Notes: generated by a model not told the origin, from the sequence alone. Counted from the stretch's first letter, positions 1 through 8,973 are shown. The stretch is 63,681 nucleotides of DNA from Nocardioides sp. R-C-SC26 (GCF_021246465.1 NZ_JAHRHK010000013.1:28363-92043); one strand, 5' to 3'. Program-made: numbers and translations.

Positions 1-66
1 CCGGCCCTGCTCGCGCGGTGGAGGGCCCCCTCGTCGTGTGGCTGGATCCTCCACCTGGTTCGAGGC

Positions 67-783
67 TCAGGCGTCGGGGCCCAGCTCGCCCATCCGCTCC
101 TGGTGGCGCTCGGTGAGCCGGGTGAACATCCGCCCGAGGGCCGCGAGGTCCAGACCCGGGCGGTCCACGCCGCCGGTCAGCAGCGCCGTCAGCGCGTCGC
201 GGTCCACGGCGCCGCGCGGCGCCTGCGTGAGCGCCTCCCCCATCAGCCGGCGCCCCCACAGCGCCAGGCGTCCGCCCTGCGCGGGGTCGGCGGCGATCAC
301 CGAACGCACGCGGTCGACGACCAGCGCCGCATGCCCGCCGTCGTCGTCGAGGGAGCTGAGCACCAGCTCGCCGGTGTCGGGGTCGAGGTAGGTGGCGATC
401 TCGCGGTAGAAGTCGTTGGCGAGTCCATCGCCGACGTAGGCCTTCACCAGGCCCTCCACCCAGTCGGCCGGGGCGGTGTGACGGTGGAACTCGTCGATCG
501 CAGCGCGGAAGGGCGCCATCGCGGCGAACGGGTCGGCGCCGAGCGCGCGCAGGTGGGTGTGCAGGGCCGCGACCTTGCCGAGCTCGACGCTCGCCATGGT
601 CGCCAGGGCGAGCTTGTCCTCCAAGGTGGGCGCCAACTTGGAGTCGTCCGCGAGACGCTCGAAGGCGGAGATCTCGCCGTAGGAGATCACTCCCAGCAGG
701 TCGACGACGGCGGCGCGGTACACGGGGTCCTCGAACGCCTCCGGCAGTGTGACGGACGTGGTCTCAGCCGGGGATGCGGGCAT
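67..783 (-). CDS. Ferritin-like fold protein (MiaE_2-type)
   Basis: A 238-residue, mostly helical protein of the actinobacterial ferritin-like/MiaE_2 group. Glu and His residues are spread through the helices (for example ELGK, HTHL, EFHRH, EIATYLD), as in di-iron four-helix bundles, but I cannot assign ligands with certainty. It is divergent from a DEAD-box helicase, the same arrangement as Rv3210c/Rv3211 in M. tuberculosis. The ATG at 783 is preceded on the minus strand by TAGGCT and 6 nt, typical of a leaderless start. The substrate is unknown; a hydroxylase or oxidase role is only a family-level guess. Confidence 0.85.
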   Translation of the reverse strand: MPASPAETTSVTLPEAFEDPVYRAAVVDLLGVISYGEISAFERLADDSKLAPTLEDKLALATMASVELGKVAALHTHLRALGADPFAAMAPFRAAIDEFHRHTAPADWVEGLVKAYVGDGLANDFYREIATYLDPDTGELVLSSLDDDGGHAALVVDRVRSVIAADPAQGGRLALWGRRLMGEALTQAPRGAVDRDALTALLTGGVDRPGLDLAALGRMFTRLTERHQERMGELGPDA

Positions 784-789
784 GCGCGC

Positions 790-795
790 AGCCTA
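790..795 (-). promoter_or_regulatory. -10 box TAGGCT, leaderless start of ferritin-like gene
   Basis: TAGGCT on the minus strand ends 6 nt before the ATG at 783. This spacing puts the transcript start at or next to the A of the start codon. No Shine-Dalgarno could lie in so short a leader. Confidence 0.55.
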
Positions 796-984
796 TCGAT
801 ACAGTGAGGTCATCCCGTGGCCGCGCAGGCCTGCCCAGCAGCTTGCCGACCGATCGCACCTCGATCGCCCGCATCCGCTCCGCACGACGTGTCGGCCACA
901 CCGCATGTGCGCGGTTGACGATCGGCGGAATGCGGCCTCCGGGCCGCCTGCCCGGGTCGACCGCAACGACTCGAAAGCAGACCG

Positions 985-2571
985 TTGACTACCGACACCA
1001 CCACGGAGTCGGGCGCCCCGGCGTCCGACGACACCTCGACGTCCACGCCGGAGACGACCGGCACCACCTTCCGCGACCTCGGCGTCCACCCCAAGATCTG
1101 CGACGCGCTGGAGCGCTCCGGCATCGTGACGCCGTTCGCCATCCAGGAGATGACGCTCTCGGTCGCTCTCCTCGGCACCGACCTGATCGGCCAGGCACGA
1201 ACGGGCACCGGCAAGACGCTGGCCTTCGGCATCCCGGTGCTGCAGCGCAGCGTCACCGTCGACGACCCGGCCTACGCCGACCTGCCGCAGGGCAAGCCGC
1301 AGGCGCTCATCGTCGCCCCGACCCGTGAGCTCGCGCTCCAGGTCTCCAGCGACCTCCAGTTCGCCGGCAAGGACCTCGGCACCCGCGTGCTCACCGTCTA
1401 CGGCGGCGTCGGCTACGAACCGCAGCTCGAGGCGCTCGAGGCCGGTGTCGACATCGTCGTCGGCACGCCGGGCCGCCTGATCGACCTGGCGAACCGTCGT
1501 GCGCTCGATCTCTCCCACGTGCACGCGCTCGTCCTCGACGAGGCCGACGAGATGCTCGACCTCGGCTTCCTGCCCGACGTCGAGAAGCTGCTGCGCCTGA
1601 CCCCCGACTCGCGCCAGACCATGCTGTTCTCGGCGACGATGCCTTCGGCGATCGTGGCGCTCGCTCGCACCCACATGCGCCACCCGATGAACATCCGCGC
1701 GGAGTCCTCCTACGAGAACGCCACCGTGCCGACCACGGCGCAGTTCATCTACCAGTGCCACGACCTCGACAAGCCGGAGATCATCGGTCGCCTGCTCCAG
1801 TCCGAGGACGCCGACAAGTTCGTCGTCTTCACCCGGACCAAGCGTCAGGCCCAGCGCGTCGCCGACGACCTCGTCGAACGTGGTTTCAAGGCCGGCCCGC
1901 TGCACGGTGACATGGCCCAGGTGGCGCGTGAGAAGACCCTGAACCGGTTCCGCGAGGACAAGCTCCAGGTGCTCGTCGCCACCGACGTCGCCGCCCGCGG
2001 CATCGACGTCACCGGCGTCTCGCACGTGGTCAACTACACCTGCCCCGAGGACGACAAGACCTACGTCCACCGCATCGGACGTACGGGCCGCGCGGGCCGT
2101 TCGGGTATCGCGATCACCTTCGTCGACTGGGCGGACCTGCATCGCTGGAAGATGATCAACAAGGCGCTCGACCTGCCCTTCGACGAGCCGCAGGAGACCT
2201 ACTCCACCTCCGAGCACCTCTTCCACGACCAGGGCATCGCCCCCGGCACCCGCGGTCGGATCGCCGAGCCCAAGCCCGCAGAGTCCACCCGACCCCAGGG
2301 CCGCTCCGAGGGCGGGCGCTCCTCCGAGCCGCGTCAGCGTCCGGCGCGCAACCGCAGCCGCACCCGCACCCGCGGCGGCCAGGAGGTCGGCGGCGGCGCG
2401 TCGTCCGCCGGCGCATCCGCCGCTCCGGCCGACTCCGCGGCCACCGCGAGCGAGAAGCCGGGCGCTGCGGGCGAGGGCACGTCGTCCAGCGCCGCGCGTC
2501 GCCGACGCCGTCGTCGTGGTCCGGGCGGCGGTTCCGGCGCCGGATCGAGCGACGCCCCCGCCTCGTCCTGA
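985..2571 (+). CDS. rhlE: DEAD-box ATP-dependent RNA helicase (RhlE-like)
   Basis: A 528-residue superfamily 2 RNA helicase. Walker A ARTGTGKT is at residues 71-78, DEAD at 185-188 and SAT at 216-218; the C-terminal RecA domain ends with HRIGRTGRAGR. After about residue 430 there is an unstructured tail rich in Arg, Gly, Ser and Ala, including a run of Arg, as in RNA-binding tails of actinobacterial RhlE/DeaD proteins. It probably remodels rRNA or mRNA in ribosome assembly or decay. The start is TTG at 985; no strong SD precedes it, so an alternative start is possible. Its neighbour order matches Rv3211. Two identical palindromes lie just downstream. Confidence 0.93.
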   Translation: MTTDTTTESGAPASDDTSTSTPETTGTTFRDLGVHPKICDALERSGIVTPFAIQEMTLSVALLGTDLIGQARTGTGKTLAFGIPVLQRSVTVDDPAYADLPQGKPQALIVAPTRELALQVSSDLQFAGKDLGTRVLTVYGGVGYEPQLEALEAGVDIVVGTPGRLIDLANRRALDLSHVHALVLDEADEMLDLGFLPDVEKLLRLTPDSRQTMLFSATMPSAIVALARTHMRHPMNIRAESSYENATVPTTAQFIYQCHDLDKPEIIGRLLQSEDADKFVVFTRTKRQAQRVADDLVERGFKAGPLHGDMAQVAREKTLNRFREDKLQVLVATDVAARGIDVTGVSHVVNYTCPEDDKTYVHRIGRTGRAGRSGIAITFVDWADLHRWKMINKALDLPFDEPQETYSTSEHLFHDQGIAPGTRGRIAEPKPAESTRPQGRSEGGRSSEPRQRPARNRSRTRTRGGQEVGGGASSAGASAAPADSAATASEKPGAAGEGTSSSAARRRRRRRGPGGGSGAGSSDAPASS

Positions 2572-2579
2572 ACTGAGGC

Positions 2580-2655
2580 GTTGACCCGTCTCTACTTGAA
2601 GACGGGTCAACCCCGGTAGCCGTGTTGACCCGTCTCTACTTGAAGACGGGTCAAC
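2580..2655. repeat. Tandem pair of identical 30-bp palindromes
   Basis: The 30-bp unit at 2581-2610 recurs exactly at 2625-2654, separated by 14 bp. Each unit is TTGACCCGTCT, an 8-nt loop CTACTTGA, then AGACGGGTCAA; the flanking G/C adds one more pair, giving a 12-bp stem. The pair lies between convergent genes (helicase on +, transpeptidase on -), so it can end transcription both ways. Exact duplication of stem and loop suggests a mobile REP-like element rather than two independent terminators. Confidence 0.9.
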
Positions 2656-2658
2656 GCA

Positions 2659-3372
2659 TCAGACGACGACGACCGTGGTGCCGATGGGCGCGAAGTCCCA
2701 CATCGCCAGGGCGTCGACCGTCTTCTGACGGATACAGCCGTGGGACAGCGCCGTGCCCAGCTGACCCTTGGTCTGCAGCGGGACGCCGTCCTTGACCGGG
2801 ATCGTGTGGAACCCGATCGCAGCGCCCGAGGGGCCCCTGGTGAACCGTACGAACCACTTCATGGTGCCGGAGTCGTCGATTCCGACGGCGTCCTCGGAGC
2901 GCGAGAACACCTGGTAGGTGCCGGGGTCCAGGTTGTCCAGGACGCTGCCGGAGACGCGGTAGGTGCGCGCGATCGACCCGTCGGCACGCACCAGCCACAC
3001 CCGCTGACCGCCCTCGCTGAACACGACGCGTCGACCGGTTCCGGAGTCGTCCGGCACCGCCGGCGGCGTGTGCGCGCGTCCGGTGTCGTCGCGAGCGTCG
3101 GATCCGGTCGGGCCGACGTCGGCCGTCTCCGGGGCGATCGGCCCGGTCAGAGCCGCGACGTCGGTGAGGGCCGCCGTACCGGACGTCTCGCTGCTCACCC
3201 GCACGTCGTGGGACGACGAGGTGGCACCGTGGTCCTCGTCGGCGGCCGAGGGCAGCGCACCCACACCGCCGAGCACGCCGACGGCCGTCGTGAGCGCCGA
3301 GACCCCGAGCAGCCCCAGGCGCCCGTACCGCACCCGCGTGACCGGGTTGTGCTGGGCGCGATGGCGACTCAT
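2659..3372 (-). CDS. Secreted/membrane-anchored L,D-transpeptidase (YkuD)
   Basis: A 237-residue protein with a positively charged N-terminus and hydrophobic segment at about 17-41 (signal peptide or anchor), a low-complexity Asp/Thr/Ser linker, and a C-terminal YkuD domain. The catalytic motif SHGCIR is at 210-215 with an upstream His in GFHTIP, so the nucleophile is the Cys. The enzyme would make 3-3 peptidoglycan cross-links or attach proteins outside the membrane. No LysM or Ig-like domain is present. It starts 12 bp after the parA-like gene ends and is probably co-transcribed with it. Confidence 0.92.
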   Translation of the reverse strand: MSRHRAQHNPVTRVRYGRLGLLGVSALTTAVGVLGGVGALPSAADEDHGATSSSHDVRVSSETSGTAALTDVAALTGPIAPETADVGPTGSDARDDTGRAHTPPAVPDDSGTGRRVVFSEGGQRVWLVRADGSIARTYRVSGSVLDNLDPGTYQVFSRSEDAVGIDDSGTMKWFVRFTRGPSGAAIGFHTIPVKDGVPLQTKGQLGTALSHGCIRQKTVDALAMWDFAPIGTTVVVV

Positions 3373-3384
3373 CGAGCGGTCCCG

Positions 3385-4170
3385 TCAGACCTGTCGGTCG
3401 CGCGAGGCTCGGGCCAGGAGGTTCCGGGCGACCTCGCGGTAGGCCTGGGCGCCCTTGCTGGACCGGCTCGTCGCGAGAATCGAACGACCGGCGGCCGGCG
3501 CCTCGGCGAACTTGATCGTCTTGGGGATCGGCGGCTCGACGACGTCGAGGTCGTAGGTCTCCGCGATCGTCTCGAGCACCGTCCGACTGTGCGTGGTGCG
3601 TCCGTCGTAGAGCGTGGGGAGCACGCCCCACACGGCCAGGTCGCGATTGGTGAACCGGCGGACGTCGTGCACCGTGTCGAGTAGTTGCCCCACACCTCGG
3701 TGCGACAGCGTCTCGCACTGCAACGGGATGAGGACACCGTCCGCGGCGGTGAGCGCCGCGACGGTGAGCACCCCGAGCGAGGGCGGGCAGTCGAGCAGGA
3801 TCCAGTCGTAGGAGGCGTTGCGCTCGGCGAGGTCCTCCAGCATGCCGCGGAGCACGTGCTCGCGACCGGTCCGCGTCAACAGGTCCGCCTCGGCCCGCGC
3901 GAGCTCGATGGTGGCGGGCATCAGGGCGACGCCGTCCTCGGTCTCGATGACCACCTGGGTCGGGTCGATCCGCTGGGTCAGCACCTGATGCACCGAGATC
4001 TCCAGGTCCTCCGGGTCGATACCGAGGGAGAAGGTGAGACAGGCCTGCGGGTCCAGGTCGACCAGCAGCACCGACTGGCCGAGCTCGGCCAGGGCAGCAC
4101 CGATCGACGCGACGCTGGTCGTCTTGGCGACGCCGCCCTTCTGGTTGGCGATCGCGAGGGTCGTGGTCAT
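3385..4170 (-). CDS. ParA/Soj-family ATPase
   Basis: A 261-residue deviant-Walker P-loop ATPase. Walker A' KGGVAKT is at residues 11-17, with VLLVDLDPQ and ILLDCPPS as the other nucleotide-binding elements. The ATG at 4170 gives MTTTLAIANQ, the normal start of the family; the longer frame upstream is unlike the family. No ParB or parS-like gene is nearby, so this is an orphan ParA, equivalent in position to Rv3213c, and probably positions or regulates something other than the chromosome origin. The L,D-transpeptidase follows in the same direction, suggesting a wall-related role. Confidence 0.92.
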   Translation of the reverse strand: MTTTLAIANQKGGVAKTTSVASIGAALAELGQSVLLVDLDPQACLTFSLGIDPEDLEISVHQVLTQRIDPTQVVIETEDGVALMPATIELARAEADLLTRTGREHVLRGMLEDLAERNASYDWILLDCPPSLGVLTVAALTAADGVLIPLQCETLSHRGVGQLLDTVHDVRRFTNRDLAVWGVLPTLYDGRTTHSRTVLETIAETYDLDVVEPPIPKTIKFAEAPAAGRSILATSRSSKGAQAYREVARNLLARASRDRQV

Positions 4171-4250
4171 CGCGGCCATCATGCCGGACGGCGTGTGATC
4201 GCGCGGGGACGACCACCTCCGACGCGCCCGGATTTGGTTGGATACGACCC

Positions 4251-5045
4251 ATGGCTTCCTCCTCATCGACCTCTCCGGCCTCCGACGGCGCCGCCGGCAC
4301 CGCACTCGTCACCGGCGCGACGGCGGGCATCGGGCACGCGTTCGCCGAACACCTCGCCCGGCGCGGACACGACCTGGTGCTCATCGCCCGTGACGGCGCA
4401 CGCCTCGACGACGTCGCCGAAGCGCTCCGCTCCGCCCACGGCGTCGAGGTCGAGACGATGACGGCCGACCTCGTCGTCCCGGCCCAGCTGGCAGCGGTCG
4501 AGGCGCGGCTGCGCGACGCGGATCGTCCCGTCGACCTCCTCGTCAACAACGCGGGTTTCGGACTCAAGCAGCGCTTCCTGGACAACGCGGTGGACGAGGA
4601 GCACGCGATGCTCGACGTCCTCGTCACCGCCGTGCTGCGACTCAGCCACGCCGCACTCGGCGGCATGGCCGAGCGCGGCCGTGGCGGCGTCATCAACGTC
4701 TCCAGCGTCGCCGCGTTCCTGCCACGCGGCAGCTACTCGGCCGCCAAGGCGTGGGTGAACTCGTTCAGCGAGTGGGCCGCCACCGAGTACCGGCCCCAGG
4801 GCGTGACGGTGATGGCGTTGTGCCCCGGGTTCACCAAGACCGAGTTCCACGAGCGGATGTCGGTCAAGCGCGGCGACAGCTTCATGTGGCTCGATGTCGA
4901 CTTCCTGGTCACCAAGGCGCTGGAGGACTTCGACAAGGGTCGCGTCTACTCGATTCCCGGGGTGCAGTACAAGACGATCGCGAGCCTGGCGAAGTTCGTG
5001 CCCAACCAGGCCCTGCAGCGGTTCCAGTCGATGGGCCGCAAGTAG
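4251..5045 (+). CDS. SDR-family NAD(P)-dependent oxidoreductase
   Basis: A 264-residue classical short-chain dehydrogenase/reductase. The cofactor motif TGATAGIG is at 21-28, NNAG at 99-102, a catalytic Ser at 151-152, and Tyr162/Lys166 in YSAAK. CPGFTKTEFH follows, as in the DltE/YqjQ-like SDR subgroup. It is divergent from parA. The substrate cannot be read from the sequence. Confidence 0.9.
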   Translation: MASSSSTSPASDGAAGTALVTGATAGIGHAFAEHLARRGHDLVLIARDGARLDDVAEALRSAHGVEVETMTADLVVPAQLAAVEARLRDADRPVDLLVNNAGFGLKQRFLDNAVDEEHAMLDVLVTAVLRLSHAALGGMAERGRGGVINVSSVAAFLPRGSYSAAKAWVNSFSEWAATEYRPQGVTVMALCPGFTKTEFHERMSVKRGDSFMWLDVDFLVTKALEDFDKGRVYSIPGVQYKTIASLAKFVPNQALQRFQSMGRK

Positions 5046-5066
5046 GTCGCGCCTCGGACGCGACCT
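5044..5066. terminator. Bidirectional hairpin terminator
   Basis: An 8-bp stem AGGTCGCG/CGCGACCT with a 7-nt loop overlaps the stop codons of the converging SDR and DUF6758 genes. Confidence 0.6.
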
Positions 5067-5692
5067 CACCACGCCGGGGGCGGGCCGCCGAAGGGCAGCT
5101 CGACCAGATGCGGACCGGCCGCGGAGACGTCACGCAGGATCCAGTCGTCGCGGAGCAGCAGCATCGCCGACGCCGGGCGCACCACCAGCCACAGCCAGCG
5201 GCCGAAGGCCTCCCCCACCACCACGGACCGGTCCCACTCCCCCGGCGCCGCGCTGGTCGAGACCGACCACATCGGCACGGTCTGATGACCGATGCGCACC
5301 CGGACGACGGGCGGGTGGTCGGCGACCTCGGCGCCCGGGTCGTCGTGCACGGTGCCTGCCACCCGCGAGCCCAGCCCGGCTCCGGCCTCCTCGGCGACCA
5401 CGAGGAGCTCGACCGGACCGTCGAGCAGGCTGGTGCCCGCACAGGCCGTGACGCTCGCCCGGACGCGCCCGCCCTCGGCCATCACCGCGAAGTCGGTCAC
5501 CCGCCAGTCCGATCCCAGCGGCCACGGCAGGTAGGTGGGGAAGTCTCCGGCGCGCGCCAGGTGATGGGCGAACACCTCGTAGCTCGACTCGCGCGGCCGC
5601 CACAGCGGTACGACGACCCCGTGCAGCGCACATGCCCAGGAGTCCGGCTCCTCGGCGACCTCACCGCCGCAACGGGGGCACTCGGCGCGCAT
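5066..5692 (-). CDS. DUF6758-type conserved protein with N-terminal zinc ribbon
   Basis: A 208-residue actinobacterial protein of unknown function. It opens with a CPRCGG motif followed by a Cys in WACALHG, so a small zinc ribbon of two CxxC-like halves is plausible. The remaining 170 residues are beta-rich, with conserved-looking WPLGSDWRVTDF and the ending ELPFGGPPPAW. I chose the ATG at 5692 because it places the zinc ribbon at the N-terminus, as in the family; a further start lies 36 bp upstream. No signal peptide or membrane segment is seen. Confidence 0.8.
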   Translation of the reverse strand: MRAECPRCGGEVAEEPDSWACALHGVVVPLWRPRESSYEVFAHHLARAGDFPTYLPWPLGSDWRVTDFAVMAEGGRVRASVTACAGTSLLDGPVELLVVAEEAGAGLGSRVAGTVHDDPGAEVADHPPVVRVRIGHQTVPMWSVSTSAAPGEWDRSVVVGEAFGRWLWLVVRPASAMLLLRDDWILRDVSAAGPHLVELPFGGPPPAW

Positions 5693-5793
5693 GGGAGAAC
5701 GCTCGCCGCCCGCCCCGCGAGGCGTCAAGACGCCTTTCGGCGCCGACCCGCCCGGGCAGCGGATCCGCGACGCGGCTCAGCGTGGAATCAGGC

Positions 5794-7695
5794 TCAGTCC
5801 TCGGCGAGCACCACGATGCGGTCGTCGGGGCCGAAGACGATCCGATCGGACTTCGCGGGATTCACCACGACGTCGTGCCCCTGCTTGTAGCCCAGCGCGG
5901 TCTCGTTGCGGCGCAGCGCTCCGGCGACGACCGTGGCATAACTGCGCTCGCCCGGCTGGACGTACCACTCGACCGGGCGCAGGTAGATCTCGCTGCCCTC
6001 GTCACCGAGCAACTGGTCGAACACCGCCTCGAGGCGCCGGTCCTCCGACATCTGGGTCACCAGCAGGCTGACGATCTCGCCGCTGACGACGACGTCGTCG
6101 ACGTGGGCGACCTCGGCCAGCACACGGTTGCGGTCGTCGAGCATCTCGCTGACGACGGGCACCGAGACGCCGGCCGCGGCGAGGATGTCGCGCACGTGGA
6201 GCAGCGTGACCAGTGTGCGGGCGTCGGCGGCCTGGTGCTCGAGGTGCTCGGAGTAGCAGAGCACCATCACCTGGTCGAGGTCCTCGGTGAGCAGCGCGGA
6301 GAGCGTGGCCCGGTCGGTGGTCGGGCCGACGACGACGCGCACGTCGAGGTTGCGCAGCTGCGGCAGCACGACCTCACCGAACGTGGTGACGACGGTGAGG
6401 GTCGACCCGGGCGGCGCGTACTTGTCGAGCTCGCGGAGCACGATCGGTCCGCGAGCGTCCCACCCGATCACGAGCGCCTGCGTCGGTTGCGGAGCGGTGT
6501 CGGCCACCACTCCGAGGGCGTCGAGATCGCCGGCCACGCGGGCCGGCGTCAGGCTCGCGAGCTCGTCGTCGTCGGCCGCCACGACGACCAGCGACGCGTC
6601 GCCGAGGACCGTCTCCGGCGGTGGGTTGAGGGTCGGCGCACCGTCGCGCACGAGCCCGATCACCGAGGCCGACTCGAACGCGGCAACGGCCTCGCCGTAG
6701 GTCCTGGCGCCGAGCCCGTGCTCGTCCAGGAAGTAGATCTCGTCGCCGTCGTAGTCGAAGAGCTCGGTATAGACGGCGGCGGCGCCGGACTGCCGCGAGG
6801 TCTGCACGAGAAGCTTGGCCACGGTCTCTCGGATGTCGAGCAGGACGACCCGGTTGCGACCGATCAGCCGGGCGACCTCCAGATTGCTCGGGTTGCGGAT
6901 CTCCGCGACGATGCCCGGCCCGGCATCGCCGTCGTGCGTCAGGGCGAGCAGGGTCTTGATGACCTCGCTGTCGGGGTCGTCGGAGGCATCGGGGGCCAGC
7001 AGGATCACCGAGCGAGCACTGGCGTGACTGCTCAACGCGAGGTCGTCGACGTCCATCGGCGAGCCGGAGCGGCAGACGACCCGCGTTCCGCGCAGGTCCG
7101 GCACCTTCGCGCGGATCGCCTCCTCCATCTCGACCTTGTCGCGGTCCGCCAGCACCACGATGACCGGTCGCTTGCGGCTCTCGTTGGCGATCGAGAGCTC
7201 GGAGAGGATCGTGAAGATCGACTCGGACCATCCGAGGATCACGGTGTGCTCGGTCTCGAGCACGATCGAGCGACCGCGCTGGAGCTCGGCGATCTTGGCG
7301 TCGATCCCCGCAGCGATGACGCCGATGAGAGCACTGACGATGAACAGGCCGCCGATGGTCAGCGCGAGCATCGTGATGATGAAGCGCCACGGAGTTCCGG
7401 TGTCGCCGGCGACGGTGCCCGGGTCCAGCGCGTGCAGGAGCGCCTGGAAGACCTCGTCGGCGAAGCCGTTGTCCGAGTCGCCCCGCAGGCCGAGAACGAG
7501 GGTGAGCACGGCGAAGAACGTGATGAGCACGACCGTGGCGACGGTCAGCCACGCGATGAGCGCCGGCGTCCCCTTCGCCATGGAGTTGTCGAAGGCGTAG
7601 CGCAGTCGAGCGCGCCACGCGATCTCGCTGCGATCCTTGCCGCCCGAGCTCTCGCTCTGACGTGCGCTCAGCGCCTGCGTCGTGCGCCGACGCAT
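5794..7695 (-). CDS. CASTOR/POLLUX-like ion-channel protein with TrkA-N/RCK domains
   Basis: A protein of about 633 residues. After a short basic N-terminus come two hydrophobic segments (around WLTVATVVLITFFAVL and FIITMLALTIGGLFIVSAL) enclosing a pore-loop-like stretch with GTPWRF. Two large soluble Rossmann-like regions follow (starts near VILGWSES and ALVIGWDARG), resembling TrkA-N/RCK gating domains. This architecture matches the CASTOR/POLLUX-related putative channels found in actinobacteria and legumes. It would be an inner-membrane cation channel gated by cytosolic ligands. The start is uncertain: ATG at 7695 is used, but GTG or further upstream codons remain in frame. Confidence 0.82.
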   Translation of the reverse strand: MRRRTTQALSARQSESSGGKDRSEIAWRARLRYAFDNSMAKGTPALIAWLTVATVVLITFFAVLTLVLGLRGDSDNGFADEVFQALLHALDPGTVAGDTGTPWRFIITMLALTIGGLFIVSALIGVIAAGIDAKIAELQRGRSIVLETEHTVILGWSESIFTILSELSIANESRKRPVIVVLADRDKVEMEEAIRAKVPDLRGTRVVCRSGSPMDVDDLALSSHASARSVILLAPDASDDPDSEVIKTLLALTHDGDAGPGIVAEIRNPSNLEVARLIGRNRVVLLDIRETVAKLLVQTSRQSGAAAVYTELFDYDGDEIYFLDEHGLGARTYGEAVAAFESASVIGLVRDGAPTLNPPPETVLGDASLVVVAADDDELASLTPARVAGDLDALGVVADTAPQPTQALVIGWDARGPIVLRELDKYAPPGSTLTVVTTFGEVVLPQLRNLDVRVVVGPTTDRATLSALLTEDLDQVMVLCYSEHLEHQAADARTLVTLLHVRDILAAAGVSVPVVSEMLDDRNRVLAEVAHVDDVVVSGEIVSLLVTQMSEDRRLEAVFDQLLGDEGSEIYLRPVEWYVQPGERSYATVVAGALRRNETALGYKQGHDVVVNPAKSDRIVFGPDDRIVVLAED

Positions 7696-7843
7696 CTGTA
7701 ATCCGGTCCGTGCCACAAAGGACCATGGTGGCAGAGCCCGACGACCGCGATCGGCAGATCCGTGGAAACGTGCGGAGAAGCCGCTGTCCCGTCTGGACCG
7801 GCTGCGCAACGGGTCGGCGGCGTGGTCCTGCCGACCCGGGCGG

Positions 7844-8884
7844 TCACCGCGGGATCAGGGCCCAGTAATCGAGGTCCAACAGCACACCGTCGGCGTACTT
7901 GCCGTCCTCGTCGCGCAGCGTCATCGACTCGTCGCGCCCGCGGGTGGCGACGAGCCGCAGGCGGAGTGCGCCCACCCCGGGCGCGCGGTCGGACAGGTCG
8001 ACGACGTCGAGCACCTCCGACCAGGCGTACACGGTGTCGCCCGCGAACGCCGGGGCGGTGTGAGCTCCACCGTTGACGGCTGCGATCAACTGAGCGTTCG
8101 CGAGGCCGTTGAACGAGAGCGCCCGCGCCATCGAGATCACGTGGCCGCCGTAGATCAGACGACGCCCGTCGGGGCGGGCCTCGGTGTTGAAGTGCACCTT
8201 GGCGGTGTTCTGCCACAGTCGCGTGGCCATCATGTGCTCGGCGTCGGTGAGCGTGACGCCGTCCACGTGGTCGATGCGCTCCCCCGCCCTGTAGTCGCCG
8301 AGCCGATGCGCCTCGCCGGCGGCAGCGGTGTCGTAGGCGCTGAAGTCCAGCCCGGTCGGCAGCACGAGGTCCGCCGGAGCCACGACGTCGGCCAGCTGCG
8401 GCACCACGGGCTCCGGGGCCGGAGCGTCGGCGTCGCGCTTGTGCACCATCACCCACCGCGCCCACTCCAGCGCGACATCGCCGTGCTGGTCGGTGGCGGT
8501 GGAGCGCACGTAGACGACCCCCGACCTGCCGTTGGAGTTCTGCTTCAGTCCGATGACCTCGGAGGAGGTGCGGAGCGTGTCGCCGGGCACGATCGGCCGG
8601 TGGAAGCGGCACTCGGCGTAGCCCAGATTCGCCACGGCGTTCAGCGAGATGTCCGGCACGGTCTTGCCGAACGCGACGTGGAACGCGATCAGCTCCTCCA
8701 CCGGTGCCCCGGGGAGGCCGACCGCGGCGGCGAACTCGGCGGAGGACGGCACCGCGAAGCGCGTCGGGTAGAGCGCACCGTAGAGCGCGCGGTCGCCGTC
8801 GGTGATCGTGCGCGGCGTCGCGTGCTCGATGACCTGGCCGACGGTGAAGTCCTCGAAGAAGTTGCCCGGGTTGGTCTTGCTCAC
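7844..8884 (-). CDS. mch: Mesaconyl-CoA hydratase-like double-MaoC dehydratase
   Basis: A 346-residue enzyme with two tandem hot-dog (MaoC) domains. The N-terminus SKTNPGNFFEDF, the ATPRTITDGDRALYGALYP segment and the KTVPDISLNAVANLGYAECR region closely recall Rhodobacter mesaconyl-CoA hydratase, which interconverts mesaconyl-C1-CoA and beta-methylmalyl-CoA in the ethylmalonyl-CoA pathway. The start is GTG at 8884; a longer frame lacks the family N-terminus. No malyl-CoA lyase, crotonyl-CoA carboxylase or mutase gene is next to it. An acyl-CoA dehydrogenase lies 2.6 kb away. It is cut off from the upstream PLD gene by a strong terminator. Confidence 0.85.
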   Translation of the reverse strand: MSKTNPGNFFEDFTVGQVIEHATPRTITDGDRALYGALYPTRFAVPSSAEFAAAVGLPGAPVEELIAFHVAFGKTVPDISLNAVANLGYAECRFHRPIVPGDTLRTSSEVIGLKQNSNGRSGVVYVRSTATDQHGDVALEWARWVMVHKRDADAPAPEPVVPQLADVVAPADLVLPTGLDFSAYDTAAAGEAHRLGDYRAGERIDHVDGVTLTDAEHMMATRLWQNTAKVHFNTEARPDGRRLIYGGHVISMARALSFNGLANAQLIAAVNGGAHTAPAFAGDTVYAWSEVLDVVDLSDRAPGVGALRLRLVATRGRDESMTLRDEDGKYADGVLLDLDYWALIPR

Positions 8885-8923
8885 GAGGCCCGATCCTCTC
8901 AGAGGGTCGGGCTGCACACAGCG

Positions 8924-8964
8924 ACGCCCTCGCCCGCGCGCACGGGCGCTGCGGGCGAGGGCGT
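8924..8964 (-). terminator. Hairpin terminator after PLD-like gene
   Basis: A 13-bp perfect stem (8924-8936 with 8952-8964, ACGCCCTCGCCCG and its complement) encloses a 15-nt loop. It sits 9 bp past the stop of the PLD-like gene and upstream of mch, so it should end the acyl-CoA dehydrogenase-sulfotransferase-PLD transcript. Confidence 0.75.
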
Positions 8965-8973
8965 GACGCGCGG

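Noticed and set aside
793..2610. A 605-codon open frame opposite the DEAD-box helicase
   Set aside because: Shadow of the helicase frame; no recognisable domain.
3385..4170. A ParAB-parS partition system
   Set aside because: Only ParA is present; no ParB gene or parS-like site is nearby.
5632..7701. A 689-codon open frame opposite the channel gene
   Set aside because: Shadow frame; the minus-strand protein has membrane and Rossmann patterns.
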